Shown: one piece after another, positions 26,814 through 35,659 of the stretch
Layout: each line of letters begins with the position of its first letter
Position numbering within the stretch: the stretch's first letter is position 1
DNA from: Citrobacter koseri ATCC BAA-895
GTDB lineage: Bacteria > Pseudomonadota > Gammaproteobacteria > Enterobacterales > Enterobacteriaceae
Direction: 5' to 3'
DNA length: 64,000 nt
Assembly (NCBI RefSeq): GCF_000018045.1
Contig: NC_009792.1
Location: 1,054,001-1,118,000, forward strand
Made by a program: the position numbers and the translations under genes
The notes under the pieces: model-generated
What the model was told of the DNA's origin: nothing
What the model saw: the letters and a program-made list of their open reading frames with translations, nothing else
Databases searched by the model: none

Positions 26814-28133
26814 GTGCAACAGATAGCCCGCTCTGTCGCCCTGGCATTTAATAATCTGCCCCGACCCCACCGCGTTATGCTGGGGTCGCTTACTGTTCTG
26901 ACACTGGCCGTCGCGGTATGGCGGCCTTACGTTTACCACCCTGACTCTGCGCCCATCGTCAAAACCATCGAACTGGAAAAGAGTGAAATTCGTTCGCTGC
27001 TGCCTGAGGCCAGCGAACCGATTGATCAGGCGGCGCAGGAAGATGAAGCGATCCCACAGGATGAGCTGGACGACAAAACGTCTGGCGAAGTGGGCGTGCA
27101 TGAATATGTTGTCTCCACCGGCGATACGCTGAGCAGCATTTTGAATCAGTATGGCATTGATATGGGCGATATCAGCCGACTGGCCGCTGCGGATAAGGAA
27201 CTCCGTAATCTGAAAATCGGCCAGCAGATCTCCTGGACGTTGACGCCGGACGGCGATTTGCAACGTCTGACCTGGGAAGTCTCACGCCGCGAAACGCGTA
27301 CCTACGATCGTAGCGGAACGGGTTTCAAAATGAGCAGCGAAATGCAGCAGGGCGACTGGGTCAATAGCCTGATGAAAGGCACAGTTGGTGGAAGCTTTGT
27401 CGCCAGTGCGAAAGACGCCGGTTTGACCAGCGCAGAAGTCAGCGCCGTCATTAAAGCGATGCAGTGGCAGATGGACTTCCGTAAGCTGAAAAAAGGCGAT
27501 GAGTTCTCTGTGTTGATGTCGCGTGAAATGCTGGATGGCAAACGTGAACAGAGCCAGCTTCTGGGTGTGCGTCTGCGTTCAGATGGAAAAGATTATTACG
27601 CGATTCGCGCGGAGGACGGTAAGTTCTATGACCGAAACGGTACAGGGCTTGCGAAAGGATTCCTGCGCTTCCCGACGGCGAAGCAGTTCCGCATTTCGTC
27701 AAACTTTAATCCGCGTCGTCTGAACCCGGTGACCGGTCGCGTTGCGCCGCATAAAGGCGTCGATTTTGCGATGCCGCAAGGTACGCCCGTGCTGTCGGTC
27801 GGTGACGGCGAGGTCGTGGTAGCGAAACGCAGCGGCGCGGCAGGTTATTATGTCGCTATCCGTCACGGCCGTACTTACACCACGCGTTATATGCACCTGC
27901 GTAAGCTGCTGGTGAAACCTGGGCAGAAAGTGAAACGTGGCGATCGTATCGCGCTGTCAGGCAATACCGGGCGTTCTACCGGGCCGCATCTGCACTATGA
28001 AGTCTGGATTAACCAGCAGGCTGTTAACCCGCTGACGGCAAAACTGCCGCGTACCGAAGGGCTGACAGGTTCTGACCGCCGTGCTTATCTGGCGCAGGTT
28101 AAAGAAGTCCTGCCGCAGTTGCGCTTCGATTAA
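26814..28133 (+). CDS. mepM: Murein DD-endopeptidase MepM
   Basis: MepM cuts peptide cross-links so that new peptidoglycan can be inserted. The 439-residue protein starts at GTG 26814 (the E. coli gene also begins MQQIARSVALAFNN). It has an N-terminal membrane anchor (about 20-36), a LysM domain (EYVVSTGDTLSSILNQYG, about 97-140) and a C-terminal M23 domain with zinc motifs HKGVDFAMP and HLHYE. It begins 15 bases after znuA, so zinc starvation may also raise this zinc enzyme. Confidence 0.96.
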   Translation: MQQIARSVALAFNNLPRPHRVMLGSLTVLTLAVAVWRPYVYHPDSAPIVKTIELEKSEIRSLLPEASEPIDQAAQEDEAIPQDELDDKTSGEVGVHEYVVSTGDTLSSILNQYGIDMGDISRLAAADKELRNLKIGQQISWTLTPDGDLQRLTWEVSRRETRTYDRSGTGFKMSSEMQQGDWVNSLMKGTVGGSFVASAKDAGLTSAEVSAVIKAMQWQMDFRKLKKGDEFSVLMSREMLDGKREQSQLLGVRLRSDGKDYYAIRAEDGKFYDRNGTGLAKGFLRFPTAKQFRISSNFNPRRLNPVTGRVAPHKGVDFAMPQGTPVLSVGDGEVVVAKRSGAAGYYVAIRHGRTYTTRYMHLRKLLVKPGQKVKRGDRIALSGNTGRSTGPHLHYEVWINQQAVNPLTAKLPRTEGLTGSDRRAYLAQVKEVLPQLRFD

Positions 28134-28148
28134 TAAATACGCTTATGG

Positions 28149-28179
28149 AGCCGGTACGCGATGCGTACCGGCTTTTTTA
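28149..28179 (+). terminator. mepM terminator
   Basis: An 11-bp stem (AGCCGGTACGC/GCGTACCGGCT) is followed by six Ts, 16 bases after the mepM stop. Confidence 0.92.
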
Positions 28180-28252
28180 TTTTGTGTGGCGCACAGCGCG
28201 CCGCTACACTATCAACAGATTTACTTTTCGTGGCATCAAACACTGGAAAAGC

Positions 28253-29224
28253 ATGGAAACGAAAAAAAATAACATTGAGTACATCCCTGAGTTTGAGAAA
28301 TCTTTTCGTCATCCACGCTATTGGGGGGCCTGGCTGGGCGTGGCCGCAATGGCGGGTATTGCATTAACGCCCGCGTCGTTTCGCGATCCTTTACTGGCGA
28401 AGCTGGGACGTTTTGCCGGACGTCTGGGGAAAAGCGCCCGGCGTCGCGCGCTGATCAACTTATCTCTGTGTTTTCCTGAGTACAGCGAAGCAGAGCGTGA
28501 AGCTATTGTCGACAGAATGTTTGCGACCGCGCCACAGGCGATGACCATGATGGCCGAACTGGCGATTCGTGGGCCTGAAAAACTGCAAAAGCGCGTCGAC
28601 TGGCAGGGGCTGGAGATCATTGATGAGCTGCGGCGGAATAATGAAAAGGTGATCTTTCTGGTGCCGCACGGGTGGGGCGTGGATATTCCCGCGATGCTGA
28701 TGGCGTCCCAGGGGCAGAAAATGGCGGCGATGTTCCATAACCAGGGCAACCCGGTATTTGACTATGTCTGGAACACGGTTCGTCGTCGTTTTGGCGGTCG
28801 TCTGCATGCGCGCAATGATGGTATCAAGCCGTTTATCCAGTCTGTCCGTCAGGGCTACTGGGGATACTATCTGCCGGATCAGGATCATGGCCCGGAACAC
28901 AGTGAGTTTGTTGATTTCTTCGCGACCTACAAAGCGACGCTGCCAGCCATTGGCCGGTTAATGAAGGTGTGTCGTGCTCGCGTGGTGCCGCTTTTCCCGG
29001 TTTATGATGGTAAAACGCACCGTCTGACCATCCAGGTGCGACCGCCGATGGACGATCTTCTGACTGCGGATGACCACACTATCGCCAGACGGATGAATGA
29101 AGAGGTGGAGATTTTTGTCAGACCGCATCCTGAGCAATATACCTGGATTCTGAAACTGCTCAAAACCCGCAAACCGGGTGAAATTCAGCCGTATAAGCGC
29201 AAAGAGTGGTATCCCATCAAATAA
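28253..29224 (+). CDS. lpxM: Lipid A myristoyltransferase LpxM (MsbB)
   Basis: LpxM adds the last (myristoyl) acyl chain to lipid A at the inner membrane. The 323-residue protein has a membrane segment near 22-40 and the acyltransferase HX4D motif in VPHGWGVDIP near residue 140. ATG at 28253 (METKKNN) is chosen by homology; an open frame extends upstream through the mepM terminator and is not credible. The gene stands alone between terminators. Confidence 0.96.
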   Translation: METKKNNIEYIPEFEKSFRHPRYWGAWLGVAAMAGIALTPASFRDPLLAKLGRFAGRLGKSARRRALINLSLCFPEYSEAEREAIVDRMFATAPQAMTMMAELAIRGPEKLQKRVDWQGLEIIDELRRNNEKVIFLVPHGWGVDIPAMLMASQGQKMAAMFHNQGNPVFDYVWNTVRRRFGGRLHARNDGIKPFIQSVRQGYWGYYLPDQDHGPEHSEFVDFFATYKATLPAIGRLMKVCRARVVPLFPVYDGKTHRLTIQVRPPMDDLLTADDHTIARRMNEEVEIFVRPHPEQYTWILKLLKTRKPGEIQPYKRKEWYPIK

Positions 29225-29254
29225 AAAAAGCCTCTCGTCAGAGAGGCTTTTTTG
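29223..29254. terminator. lpxM terminator
   Basis: The stem AAAAAAGCCTCTC/GAGAGGCTTTTTT has a four-base loop and T-runs on both strands. It immediately follows lpxM. Confidence 0.92.
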
Positions 29255-29257
29255 TTA

Positions 29258-29299
29258 CCCGGCCTGTAAGCCTGATAAGCGAAGCGCCATCAGGCTCAT
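29258..29299. repeat. Single REP unit
   Basis: One REP unit (GTAAGCCTGATAAGCGAAGCGCC...) lies between the lpxM terminator and the end of pykA. Confidence 0.75.
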
Positions 29300-29308
29300 C
29301 ACCAACGA

Positions 29309-30751
29309 TTACTCGACGGTTAGGATACGCGTGGTATTGGTGGAGCCGATGGTGCTCATCACGTCGCCCTGGGTCACGATAACCAGATCGCCCGAAACCA
29401 GATAGCCTTTATCGCGCAGCAGGTTAACTGCTTCGCTTGCCGCAACAACGCCGTCCGCCGCGCTGTCAAAGTGAACCGGCGTAACGCCACGGTAAAGAGA
29501 GGTCAGGTTCAGCGTGCGTTCATGGCGGGACATGGCGAAAATCGGCAGGCCGGAACTGATACGCGAAGTCATCAGCGCCGTACGACCGGATTCGGTCATG
29601 GAGATAATCGCCGTTACCCCTTTCAGGTGGTTCGCTGCATACATGGCGGACATTGCGATCGCTTCTTCAACGTTGTCGAACTGGACATCCAGACGGTGTT
29701 TAGAGACATTGATGCTCGGGATCTTTTCTGCGCCCAGGCAAACGCGCGCCATTGCCGCAACGGTTTCTGCCGGGTATTGTCCTGCCGCCGTTTCTGCCGA
29801 CAGCATGACGGCGTCGGTGCCGTCCAGCACGGCGTTCGCCACGTCCATCACTTCCGCGCGGGTCGGCATTGGGTTGGTGATCATCGATTCCATCATCTGC
29901 GTGGCGGTAATCACCGCACGATTCAACTGACGAGCGCGGCGAATCAGCGCTTTTTGAATCCCGACCAGTTCAGGATCGCCAATCTCAACGCCGAGGTCGC
30001 CACGCGCAACCATCACCACGTCTGATGCAAGAATAATGTCGTCCATTGCGTTCTGGTCGCAGACGGCTTCCGCGCGCTCTACTTTCGCGACGATTTTGGC
30101 GTCGCAACCTGCATCGCGCGCCAGGCGACGCGCATAATTCAGATCTTCGCCGCAGCGCGGGAAGGAGACCGCCAGATAATCCACGCCGATCTGCGCTGCG
30201 GTAACGATATCCGCTTTATCTTTCTCGGTCAGCGCTTCGGCGGAGAGACCGCCGCCCAGCTTGTTGATCCCTTTATTGTTAGAGAGCGGGCCGCCGACGG
30301 TCACTTCGGTGAAGACTTTCATGCCCTGAACTTCCAGCACTTTTAGCTGTACGCGACCATCATCAAGCAGCAGGATGTCGCCAGGCACGACGTCAGCAGG
30401 CAGACCTTTATAATCAATACCGACTTTATCTTTGTCGCCTTCGCCTTTGCCCAGGTTGGCATCAAGAAGGAATTTATCGCCGATATTGAGGAAAACTTTG
30501 CCTTCTTTAAAGGTGGATACACGAATTTTTGGCCCCTGGAGGTCACCCAGAATCGCCACATGACGCCCCAGTTTGGCGGCAATCTCACGAACTTTATCCG
30601 CGCGCACTTTGTGATCTTCCGGCGTGCCGTGAGAGAAGTTCATACGTACGACGTTCGCGCCAGCAGCGATAATCTTTTCAAGGTTGTTATCGCGGTCAGT
30701 TGCCGGGCCTAACGTGGTAACGATTTTGGTTCTGCGAAGCCTTCTGGACAT
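29309..30751 (-). CDS. pykA: Pyruvate kinase II (AMP-activated)
   Basis: PykA converts phosphoenolpyruvate and ADP to pyruvate and ATP. The 480 residues match E. coli PykA, starting MSRRLRRTKIVTTLGPATD at 30751; an upstream in-frame ATG at 30775 would add eight residues without support. Motifs include the active-site IVAKVERAEAV and the phosphate-loop region MLSAETAAGQYP. It shares its upstream neighbourhood with hexR, which represses central-carbon genes. Confidence 0.98.
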   Translation of the reverse strand: MSRRLRRTKIVTTLGPATDRDNNLEKIIAAGANVVRMNFSHGTPEDHKVRADKVREIAAKLGRHVAILGDLQGPKIRVSTFKEGKVFLNIGDKFLLDANLGKGEGDKDKVGIDYKGLPADVVPGDILLLDDGRVQLKVLEVQGMKVFTEVTVGGPLSNNKGINKLGGGLSAEALTEKDKADIVTAAQIGVDYLAVSFPRCGEDLNYARRLARDAGCDAKIVAKVERAEAVCDQNAMDDIILASDVVMVARGDLGVEIGDPELVGIQKALIRRARQLNRAVITATQMMESMITNPMPTRAEVMDVANAVLDGTDAVMLSAETAAGQYPAETVAAMARVCLGAEKIPSINVSKHRLDVQFDNVEEAIAMSAMYAANHLKGVTAIISMTESGRTALMTSRISSGLPIFAMSRHERTLNLTSLYRGVTPVHFDSAADGVVAASEAVNLLRDKGYLVSGDLVIVTQGDVMSTIGSTNTTRILTVE

Positions 30752-30874
30752 GTAATACTCCGTTGACTGAAACAACTTGGTGTTGCGTGAACATTGATCC
30801 GGTCGTTCTGAGACCTTAACGGTTAAAAATGAACGTATCCGAATGACGAAAAGGATAGAACATTGTTATTGCTT

Positions 30875-31744
30875 TTAGCTGTCATTACTCTTGATGAGTA
30901 ATTCTTTATCAAAACGCGATTCCTTGAGCGCTTCCTTGACACGCTTCAAGTTATCTCTGAATTTTGCCCCACGACGCAAAGTAAATCCTGTTGCCAGCAC
31001 ATCTATCACGGTCAGTTGAGCAAGTCGAGAGATCATGGGCATATAAATGTCAGTATCTTCCGGCACATCAAGGGTAATTGCCAGCGTTGCTTCTCGTGCC
31101 AGCGGCGTTCCGGCAGAGGTTAGCGCAATCACCATCGCATCGTTTTCGCGCGCCAGCTGCGCCAGTTCCACCAGACTTTTGGTTCGGCCGGTGTGGGAAA
31201 TGAGCACGACCACGTCATCATCGCTACAATTCATACAACTCATACGTTGCAGGACAATGTCGTCGGAGTAGATCACCGGCACGTTGAAGCGAAAAAACTT
31301 GTTCATGGCGTCGTGCGCCACGGCCGCAGAGGAACCCAGGCCAAAAAAGGCGATTTTCTTCGCCTGGGTGAGCAAATCGACGGCACGGTTTATCGCAGAT
31401 TTATCCAGCGACTGGCGAACGTGGTCCAGACTGGCCATCGCAGACTCGAAGATTTTCCCCGTATAGGACTCAACGCTGTCATCTTCATCCACATTGCGAT
31501 TAACATAAGGGGTACCATTCGCCAGACTTTGTGCCAGATGCAGTTTAAAATCAGGGAAGCCGCGCGTATCCATGCTGCGGCAAAAACGGTTCACGGTAGG
31601 CTCACTGACGTTCGCTTCCTGGGCCAGAGTAGCAATACTTGAATGAATCGCGCGGTCGGGGGAGGCAACGATAACATCGGCTACTTTACGTTCTGACTTG
31701 CTCAAATGTTCCAGTTGAGACTGGATTTTTTCTAGCATATTCAT
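30875..31744 (-). CDS. hexR: Transcription regulator HexR
   Basis: HexR is an RpiR-family repressor that responds to 2-keto-3-deoxy-6-phosphogluconate. The 289-residue protein has an N-terminal helix-turn-helix (ANVSEPTVNRFCRSMDTRGFPDF, about 44-66) and a sugar-isomerase (SIS) domain with GLGSSAAVAHDA and ISHTGRTKSL. It is divergent from zwf, and a perfect HexR-type palindrome lies before zwf. Confidence 0.97.
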   Translation of the reverse strand: MNMLEKIQSQLEHLSKSERKVADVIVASPDRAIHSSIATLAQEANVSEPTVNRFCRSMDTRGFPDFKLHLAQSLANGTPYVNRNVDEDDSVESYTGKIFESAMASLDHVRQSLDKSAINRAVDLLTQAKKIAFFGLGSSAAVAHDAMNKFFRFNVPVIYSDDIVLQRMSCMNCSDDDVVVLISHTGRTKSLVELAQLARENDAMVIALTSAGTPLAREATLAITLDVPEDTDIYMPMISRLAQLTVIDVLATGFTLRRGAKFRDNLKRVKEALKESRFDKELLIKSNDS

Positions 31745-32039
31745 GATGTAGAAAAGCTCACAGTTAATAACGATTTCAATGATGTGAGAAATCGAGATGC
31801 GATTTTGTTAGATATTACCCCTGAGCATCCGGGAAGGGGGCAAAATGGATAGAATAGTTGTTGTTTTTTTTCATTACATGATCGGTGTCTGATTTTAGCT
31901 GTCTGTTACATGTACGAAAACGACAATTTTTTTATCTGTTTTACGGCTATTTACCGCGGGAAAACCGAAGAACGCCCGAATCGCACGGGTGGATAAGCGT
32001 TTACAGTTTCGGGATTCACGTAAAAGCAGTACAGTGCAT

Positions 32040-32054
32040 TGTAATAAAATTACA
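32040..32054 (+). promoter_or_regulatory. HexR operator of zwf
   Basis: TGTAATAAAATTACA is a near-perfect palindrome matching the enterobacterial HexR motif, 48 bases before the zwf start. It should repress zwf until KDPG accumulates. Confidence 0.88.
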
Positions 32055-32101
32055 ACTATACCCTGGCAAAAGCACCGGGATATTTAACTGAGGAGAATGA
32101 C

Positions 32102-33577
32102 ATGGCGGTAACGCAAACAGCCCAGGCATGTGACCTGGTCATTTTCGGCGCGAAAGGCGACCTGGCGCGCCGAAAATTGCTGCCTTCCCTGTATCAACTG
32201 GAGAAAGCCGGTCAGATTAACCCGGATACCCGTATTATCGGGGTGGGTCGCGCGGACTGGGACAAAGATGCCTATACCAAAGTGGTTCGCGAAGCGCTCG
32301 AAACTTTCATGAAAGAAAAGATTGATGAAGGCTTGTGGGATACCCTGAGCGGCCGTCTGGATTTTTGCAATCTGGACGTTAATGACACTGAGGCGTTCGG
32401 TCGTCTGGGGGCCATGCTGGATCAAAAATCGCGCACCACCATTAACTATTTTGCGATGCCGCCGAGCACCTTTGGCGCCATCTGTAAAGGTCTGGGTGAA
32501 GCGAAGCTGAACGCTAAACCGGCTCGTGTGGTAATGGAAAAACCGCTGGGCACCTCGCTGGCGACCTCGCGTGAAATCAACGATCAGGTAGGCGAGTACT
32601 TTGAAGAGTGCCAGGTTTACCGTATCGACCACTATCTGGGCAAAGAGACCGTTCTTAACCTGCTGGCGCTGCGTTTTGCCAACTCGCTGTTCGTGAATAA
32701 CTGGGACAACCGCACGATTGATCATGTGGAAATTACCGTTGCGGAAGAGGTGGGTATTGAAGGTCGCTGGGGCTACTTCGACCAGGCGGGCCAGATGCGC
32801 GACATGATCCAGAACCACCTGCTGCAAATTCTGTGCATGATTGCGATGTCGCCGCCGTCCGATCTGACGGCCGACAGCATCCGCGATGAGAAAGTGAAAG
32901 TGCTGAAGTCGCTGCGCCGCATCGATCGCTCGAACGTGCGCGAGAAAACGGTTCGCGGGCAATACACCACCGGTTTTGCTCAGGGCAAAAAAGTGCCGGG
33001 CTACCTCGAAGAAGAGGGAGCGAACAAGAGCAGCAACACCGAGACCTTTGTGGCGATTCGCGTGGACATCGACAACTGGCGCTGGGCGGGCGTACCGTTC
33101 TACCTGCGCACCGGTAAACGTCTGCCGACCAAATGCTCTGAGGTTGTCGTCTACTTCAAGACGCCTGAGTTGAACCTGTTCAAAGAATCCTGGCAGGATC
33201 TGCCGCAGAACAAGCTGACCATCCGTCTGCAACCTGATGAAGGTGTGGATATCCAGGTGCTTAACAAAGTGCCGGGTCTGGATCACAAACACAATTTGCA
33301 GATCACCAAGCTGGATCTGAGCTACTCCGAAACCTTCAATCAAACGCATCTAGCGGATGCTTACGAGCGTCTGTTGCTGGAAACCATGCGCGGTATTCAG
33401 GCGCTGTTCGTGCGTCGTGATGAAGTTGAAGAAGCCTGGAAGTGGGTGGACTCCATCACTGAAGCCTGGGAAATGGATAATGATGCGCCAAAACCGTATC
33501 AGGCGGGGACCTGGGGGCCGGTCGCTTCGGTGGCGATGATCACCCGTGATGGCCGTTCCTGGAATGAGTTTGAGTAA
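32102..33577 (+). CDS. zwf: Glucose-6-phosphate 1-dehydrogenase
   Basis: Zwf oxidises glucose-6-phosphate with NADP, feeding both the pentose-phosphate and Entner-Doudoroff routes. The 491-residue protein has the nucleotide fingerprint VIFGAKGDLARRKLLP near residue 14 and the active site RIDHYLGKE near 180. The ribosome site GAGGAG precedes the ATG. It is followed by a terminator and then edd-eda, which use its product. Confidence 0.98.
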   Translation: MAVTQTAQACDLVIFGAKGDLARRKLLPSLYQLEKAGQINPDTRIIGVGRADWDKDAYTKVVREALETFMKEKIDEGLWDTLSGRLDFCNLDVNDTEAFGRLGAMLDQKSRTTINYFAMPPSTFGAICKGLGEAKLNAKPARVVMEKPLGTSLATSREINDQVGEYFEECQVYRIDHYLGKETVLNLLALRFANSLFVNNWDNRTIDHVEITVAEEVGIEGRWGYFDQAGQMRDMIQNHLLQILCMIAMSPPSDLTADSIRDEKVKVLKSLRRIDRSNVREKTVRGQYTTGFAQGKKVPGYLEEEGANKSSNTETFVAIRVDIDNWRWAGVPFYLRTGKRLPTKCSEVVVYFKTPELNLFKESWQDLPQNKLTIRLQPDEGVDIQVLNKVPGLDHKHNLQITKLDLSYSETFNQTHLADAYERLLLETMRGIQALFVRRDEVEEAWKWVDSITEAWEMDNDAPKPYQAGTWGPVASVAMITRDGRSWNEFE

Positions 33578-33601
33578 AATTCCATCTAGCCCATAGGTGT
33601 T

Positions 33602-33617
33602 ATTTTACCGGTAACAT
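33602..33617 (+). promoter_or_regulatory. GntR operator upstream of edd
   Basis: ATTTTACCGGTAACAT matches the GntR dyad ATGTTACCGGTAACAT with one mismatch. It lies 194 bases before edd and upstream of the zwf terminator, suggesting gluconate induction of edd-eda. Confidence 0.75.
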
Positions 33618-33654
33618 GATCTAACACAGATTGTAGAACAATTTTTGCACTTTT

Positions 33655-33689
33655 AAGCCTCGCGTGGATTCACCCGCGGGGCTTTTTTT
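33655..33689 (+). terminator. zwf terminator
   Basis: A ten-pair stem (AAGCCTCGCG with CCGCGGGGCTT, including one G-T pair) is followed by seven Ts. It ends zwf before the edd promoter. Confidence 0.88.
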
Positions 33690-33810
33690 ATTACACTGCC
33701 GGAAGTGATTTTGCCCCAGTGCGCCATATAACAAGCGATTCAGCAATATTTAACCTTACTGAAACTCTTTGTTAATCGGCGGCACAGACAAATAAATTTC
33801 AGGAGCCTCT

Positions 33811-35622
33811 ATGAATCCAGATTTGTTACGCGTAACAAAACGCATTGTCGAACGCTCGCGTGAGACACGTTCTGCCTACCTCGCCCGTATTGAACAAGCG
33901 AGAACATCCACTGTTCATCGCTCGCAGCTGGCATGCGGTAACCTGGCGCACGGCTTTGCCGCCTGCCAGCCTGACGACAAAGCGTCACTGAAGAGCATGT
34001 TGCGTAACAATATCGGGATCATCACTTCTTACAACGACATGCTTTCCGCTCATCAGCCGTATGAGCACTATCCAGAGATCATCCGCAAAGCGCTGCATTC
34101 TGCGAATGCGGTAGGCCAGGTCGCCGGCGGCGTTCCTGCGATGTGTGATGGTGTGACGCAGGGGCAGGACGGTATGGAGCTTTCTCTGCTGAGCCGCGAA
34201 GTGATCGCAATGTCGGCGGCGGTGGGGCTGTCTCACAATATGTTTGATGGCGCGCTGTTCCTTGGCGTGTGTGACAAAATCGTCCCCGGTCTGGCGATGG
34301 CGGCGCTGTCATTTGGCCACCTGCCGTCTGTTTTCGTGCCTTCCGGCCCGATGGCAAGCGGTCTGCCTAATAAAGAAAAAGTGCGTATCCGCCAGTTATA
34401 TGCGGAAGGGAAGGTCGATCGCATGGCGCTGCTGGAATCTGAGGCGGCCTCTTACCACGCGCCAGGCACCTGTACGTTCTACGGCACCGCCAACACCAAC
34501 CAGATGGTGGTGGAGTTCATGGGGATGCAGTTGCCCGGCTCATCCTTTGTTCACCCGGACGCGCCGTTGCGTGAAGCGCTGACCGCTGCCGCCGCGCGCC
34601 AGGTGACGCGCCTGACCGGTAACGGCAACGAATGGATGCCGATCGGTAAGATGATTGATGAAAAAGTGGTCGTGAACGGCATTGTGGCGCTGCTGGCAAC
34701 CGGCGGTTCAACCAACCACACCATGCACCTCGTCGCGATGGCGCGGGCGGCAGGCATTCTGATTAACTGGGATGACTTCTCCGATCTGTCGGAAATCGTA
34801 CCGTTGATGGCGCGTCTGTATCCGAATGGCCCGGCAGATATTAACCACTTCCAGGCGGCAGGCGGCGTACCGGCACTGATGCGTGAACTGCTGAATGCGG
34901 GACTGCTGCATGAAGATGTGAATACCGTGGCGGGTTTTGGTCTGTCTCGCTATACCTTCGAACCGTGGCTGAACAACGGCGAACTGGACTGGCGCGAAGG
35001 GGGGGCGAAATCCCTGGACAGCAATGTGATTGCCACCTTTGATAAGCCGTTCTCCCACCACGGCGGAACGAAAGTGCTGAGCGGCAACCTTGGCCGCGCG
35101 GTCATGAAAACGTCTGCGGTGCCGGTTGAAAATCAAATTATTGAAGCGCCAGCGGTTGTTTTTGAAAGTCAGCATGATGTTTTACCGGCTTTTGAAGCGG
35201 GTCTGCTTGACCGCGATTGCGTGGTGGTTGTGCGCCATCAGGGACCAAAAGCGAACGGAATGCCAGAATTACATAAACTCATGCCGCCACTTGGTGTATT
35301 ATTGGACCGTTGTTTCAAAATTGCGTTAGTTACCGATGGACGGCTTTCCGGTGCTTCAGGTAAAGTGCCTTCAGCAATCCATGTAACCCCGGAAGCCTAT
35401 GATGGCGGGCTGCTGGCGAAAGTACGCGATGGCGACATTATTCGTGTGAATGGACAGACAGGCGAACTGACGCTGCTGGTTGATGATGCGGAACTTGCCG
35501 CTCGCCAGCCTCACATTCCTGACCTGAGCGCATCGCGCATCGGTACAGGCCGTGAGATGTTCAGCGCGTTGCGTGAAAAACTGTCCGGCGCCGAGCAGGG
35601 CGCAACCTGTATGACGTTTTAA
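33811..35622 (+). CDS. edd: 6-phosphogluconate dehydratase
   Basis: Edd dehydrates 6-phosphogluconate to KDPG, the first committed Entner-Doudoroff step. The 603-residue IlvD/Edd-family enzyme carries the Fe-S cysteines in MCDGVTQGQDGM and GTCTFYGTANTNQM and the C-terminal DGRLSGASGK loop. AGGAG precedes the ATG. eda follows 37 bases later. Codon use turns A+T rich over about 35130-35300, unlike the rest of the gene. A second GntR-like dyad lies inside codons 5-9. Confidence 0.98.
   Translation: MNPDLLRVTKRIVERSRETRSAYLARIEQARTSTVHRSQLACGNLAHGFAACQPDDKASLKSMLRNNIGIITSYNDMLSAHQPYEHYPEIIRKALHSANAVGQVAGGVPAMCDGVTQGQDGMELSLLSREVIAMSAAVGLSHNMFDGALFLGVCDKIVPGLAMAALSFGHLPSVFVPSGPMASGLPNKEKVRIRQLYAEGKVDRMALLESEAASYHAPGTCTFYGTANTNQMVVEFMGMQLPGSSFVHPDAPLREALTAAAARQVTRLTGNGNEWMPIGKMIDEKVVVNGIVALLATGGSTNHTMHLVAMARAAGILINWDDFSDLSEIVPLMARLYPNGPADINHFQAAGGVPALMRELLNAGLLHEDVNTVAGFGLSRYTFEPWLNNGELDWREGGAKSLDSNVIATFDKPFSHHGGTKVLSGNLGRAVMKTSAVPVENQIIEAPAVVFESQHDVLPAFEAGLLDRDCVVVVRHQGPKANGMPELHKLMPPLGVLLDRCFKIALVTDGRLSGASGKVPSAIHVTPEAYDGGLLAKVRDGDIIRVNGQTGELTLLVDDAELAARQPHIPDLSASRIGTGREMFSALREKLSGAEQGATCMTF
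33824..33837 (+). promoter_or_regulatory. Second GntR-like operator inside edd
   Basis: TGTTACGCGTAACA is a perfect 14-base palindrome of the GntR type, lying within edd codons 5-9. Paired with the upstream operator it could allow repression by looping or roadblock. As I recall, E. coli edd keeps the same sequence. Confidence 0.7.
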
Positions 35623-35659
35623 GACGACAAATTTTGTACTCAGGCGAGAGAAAACTCTG

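Noticed and set aside
32084..33349. 421-codon open frame on the minus strand opposite zwf
   Set aside because: It mirrors zwf codon structure, has no ribosome site or recognisable domain, and zwf itself is unambiguous.
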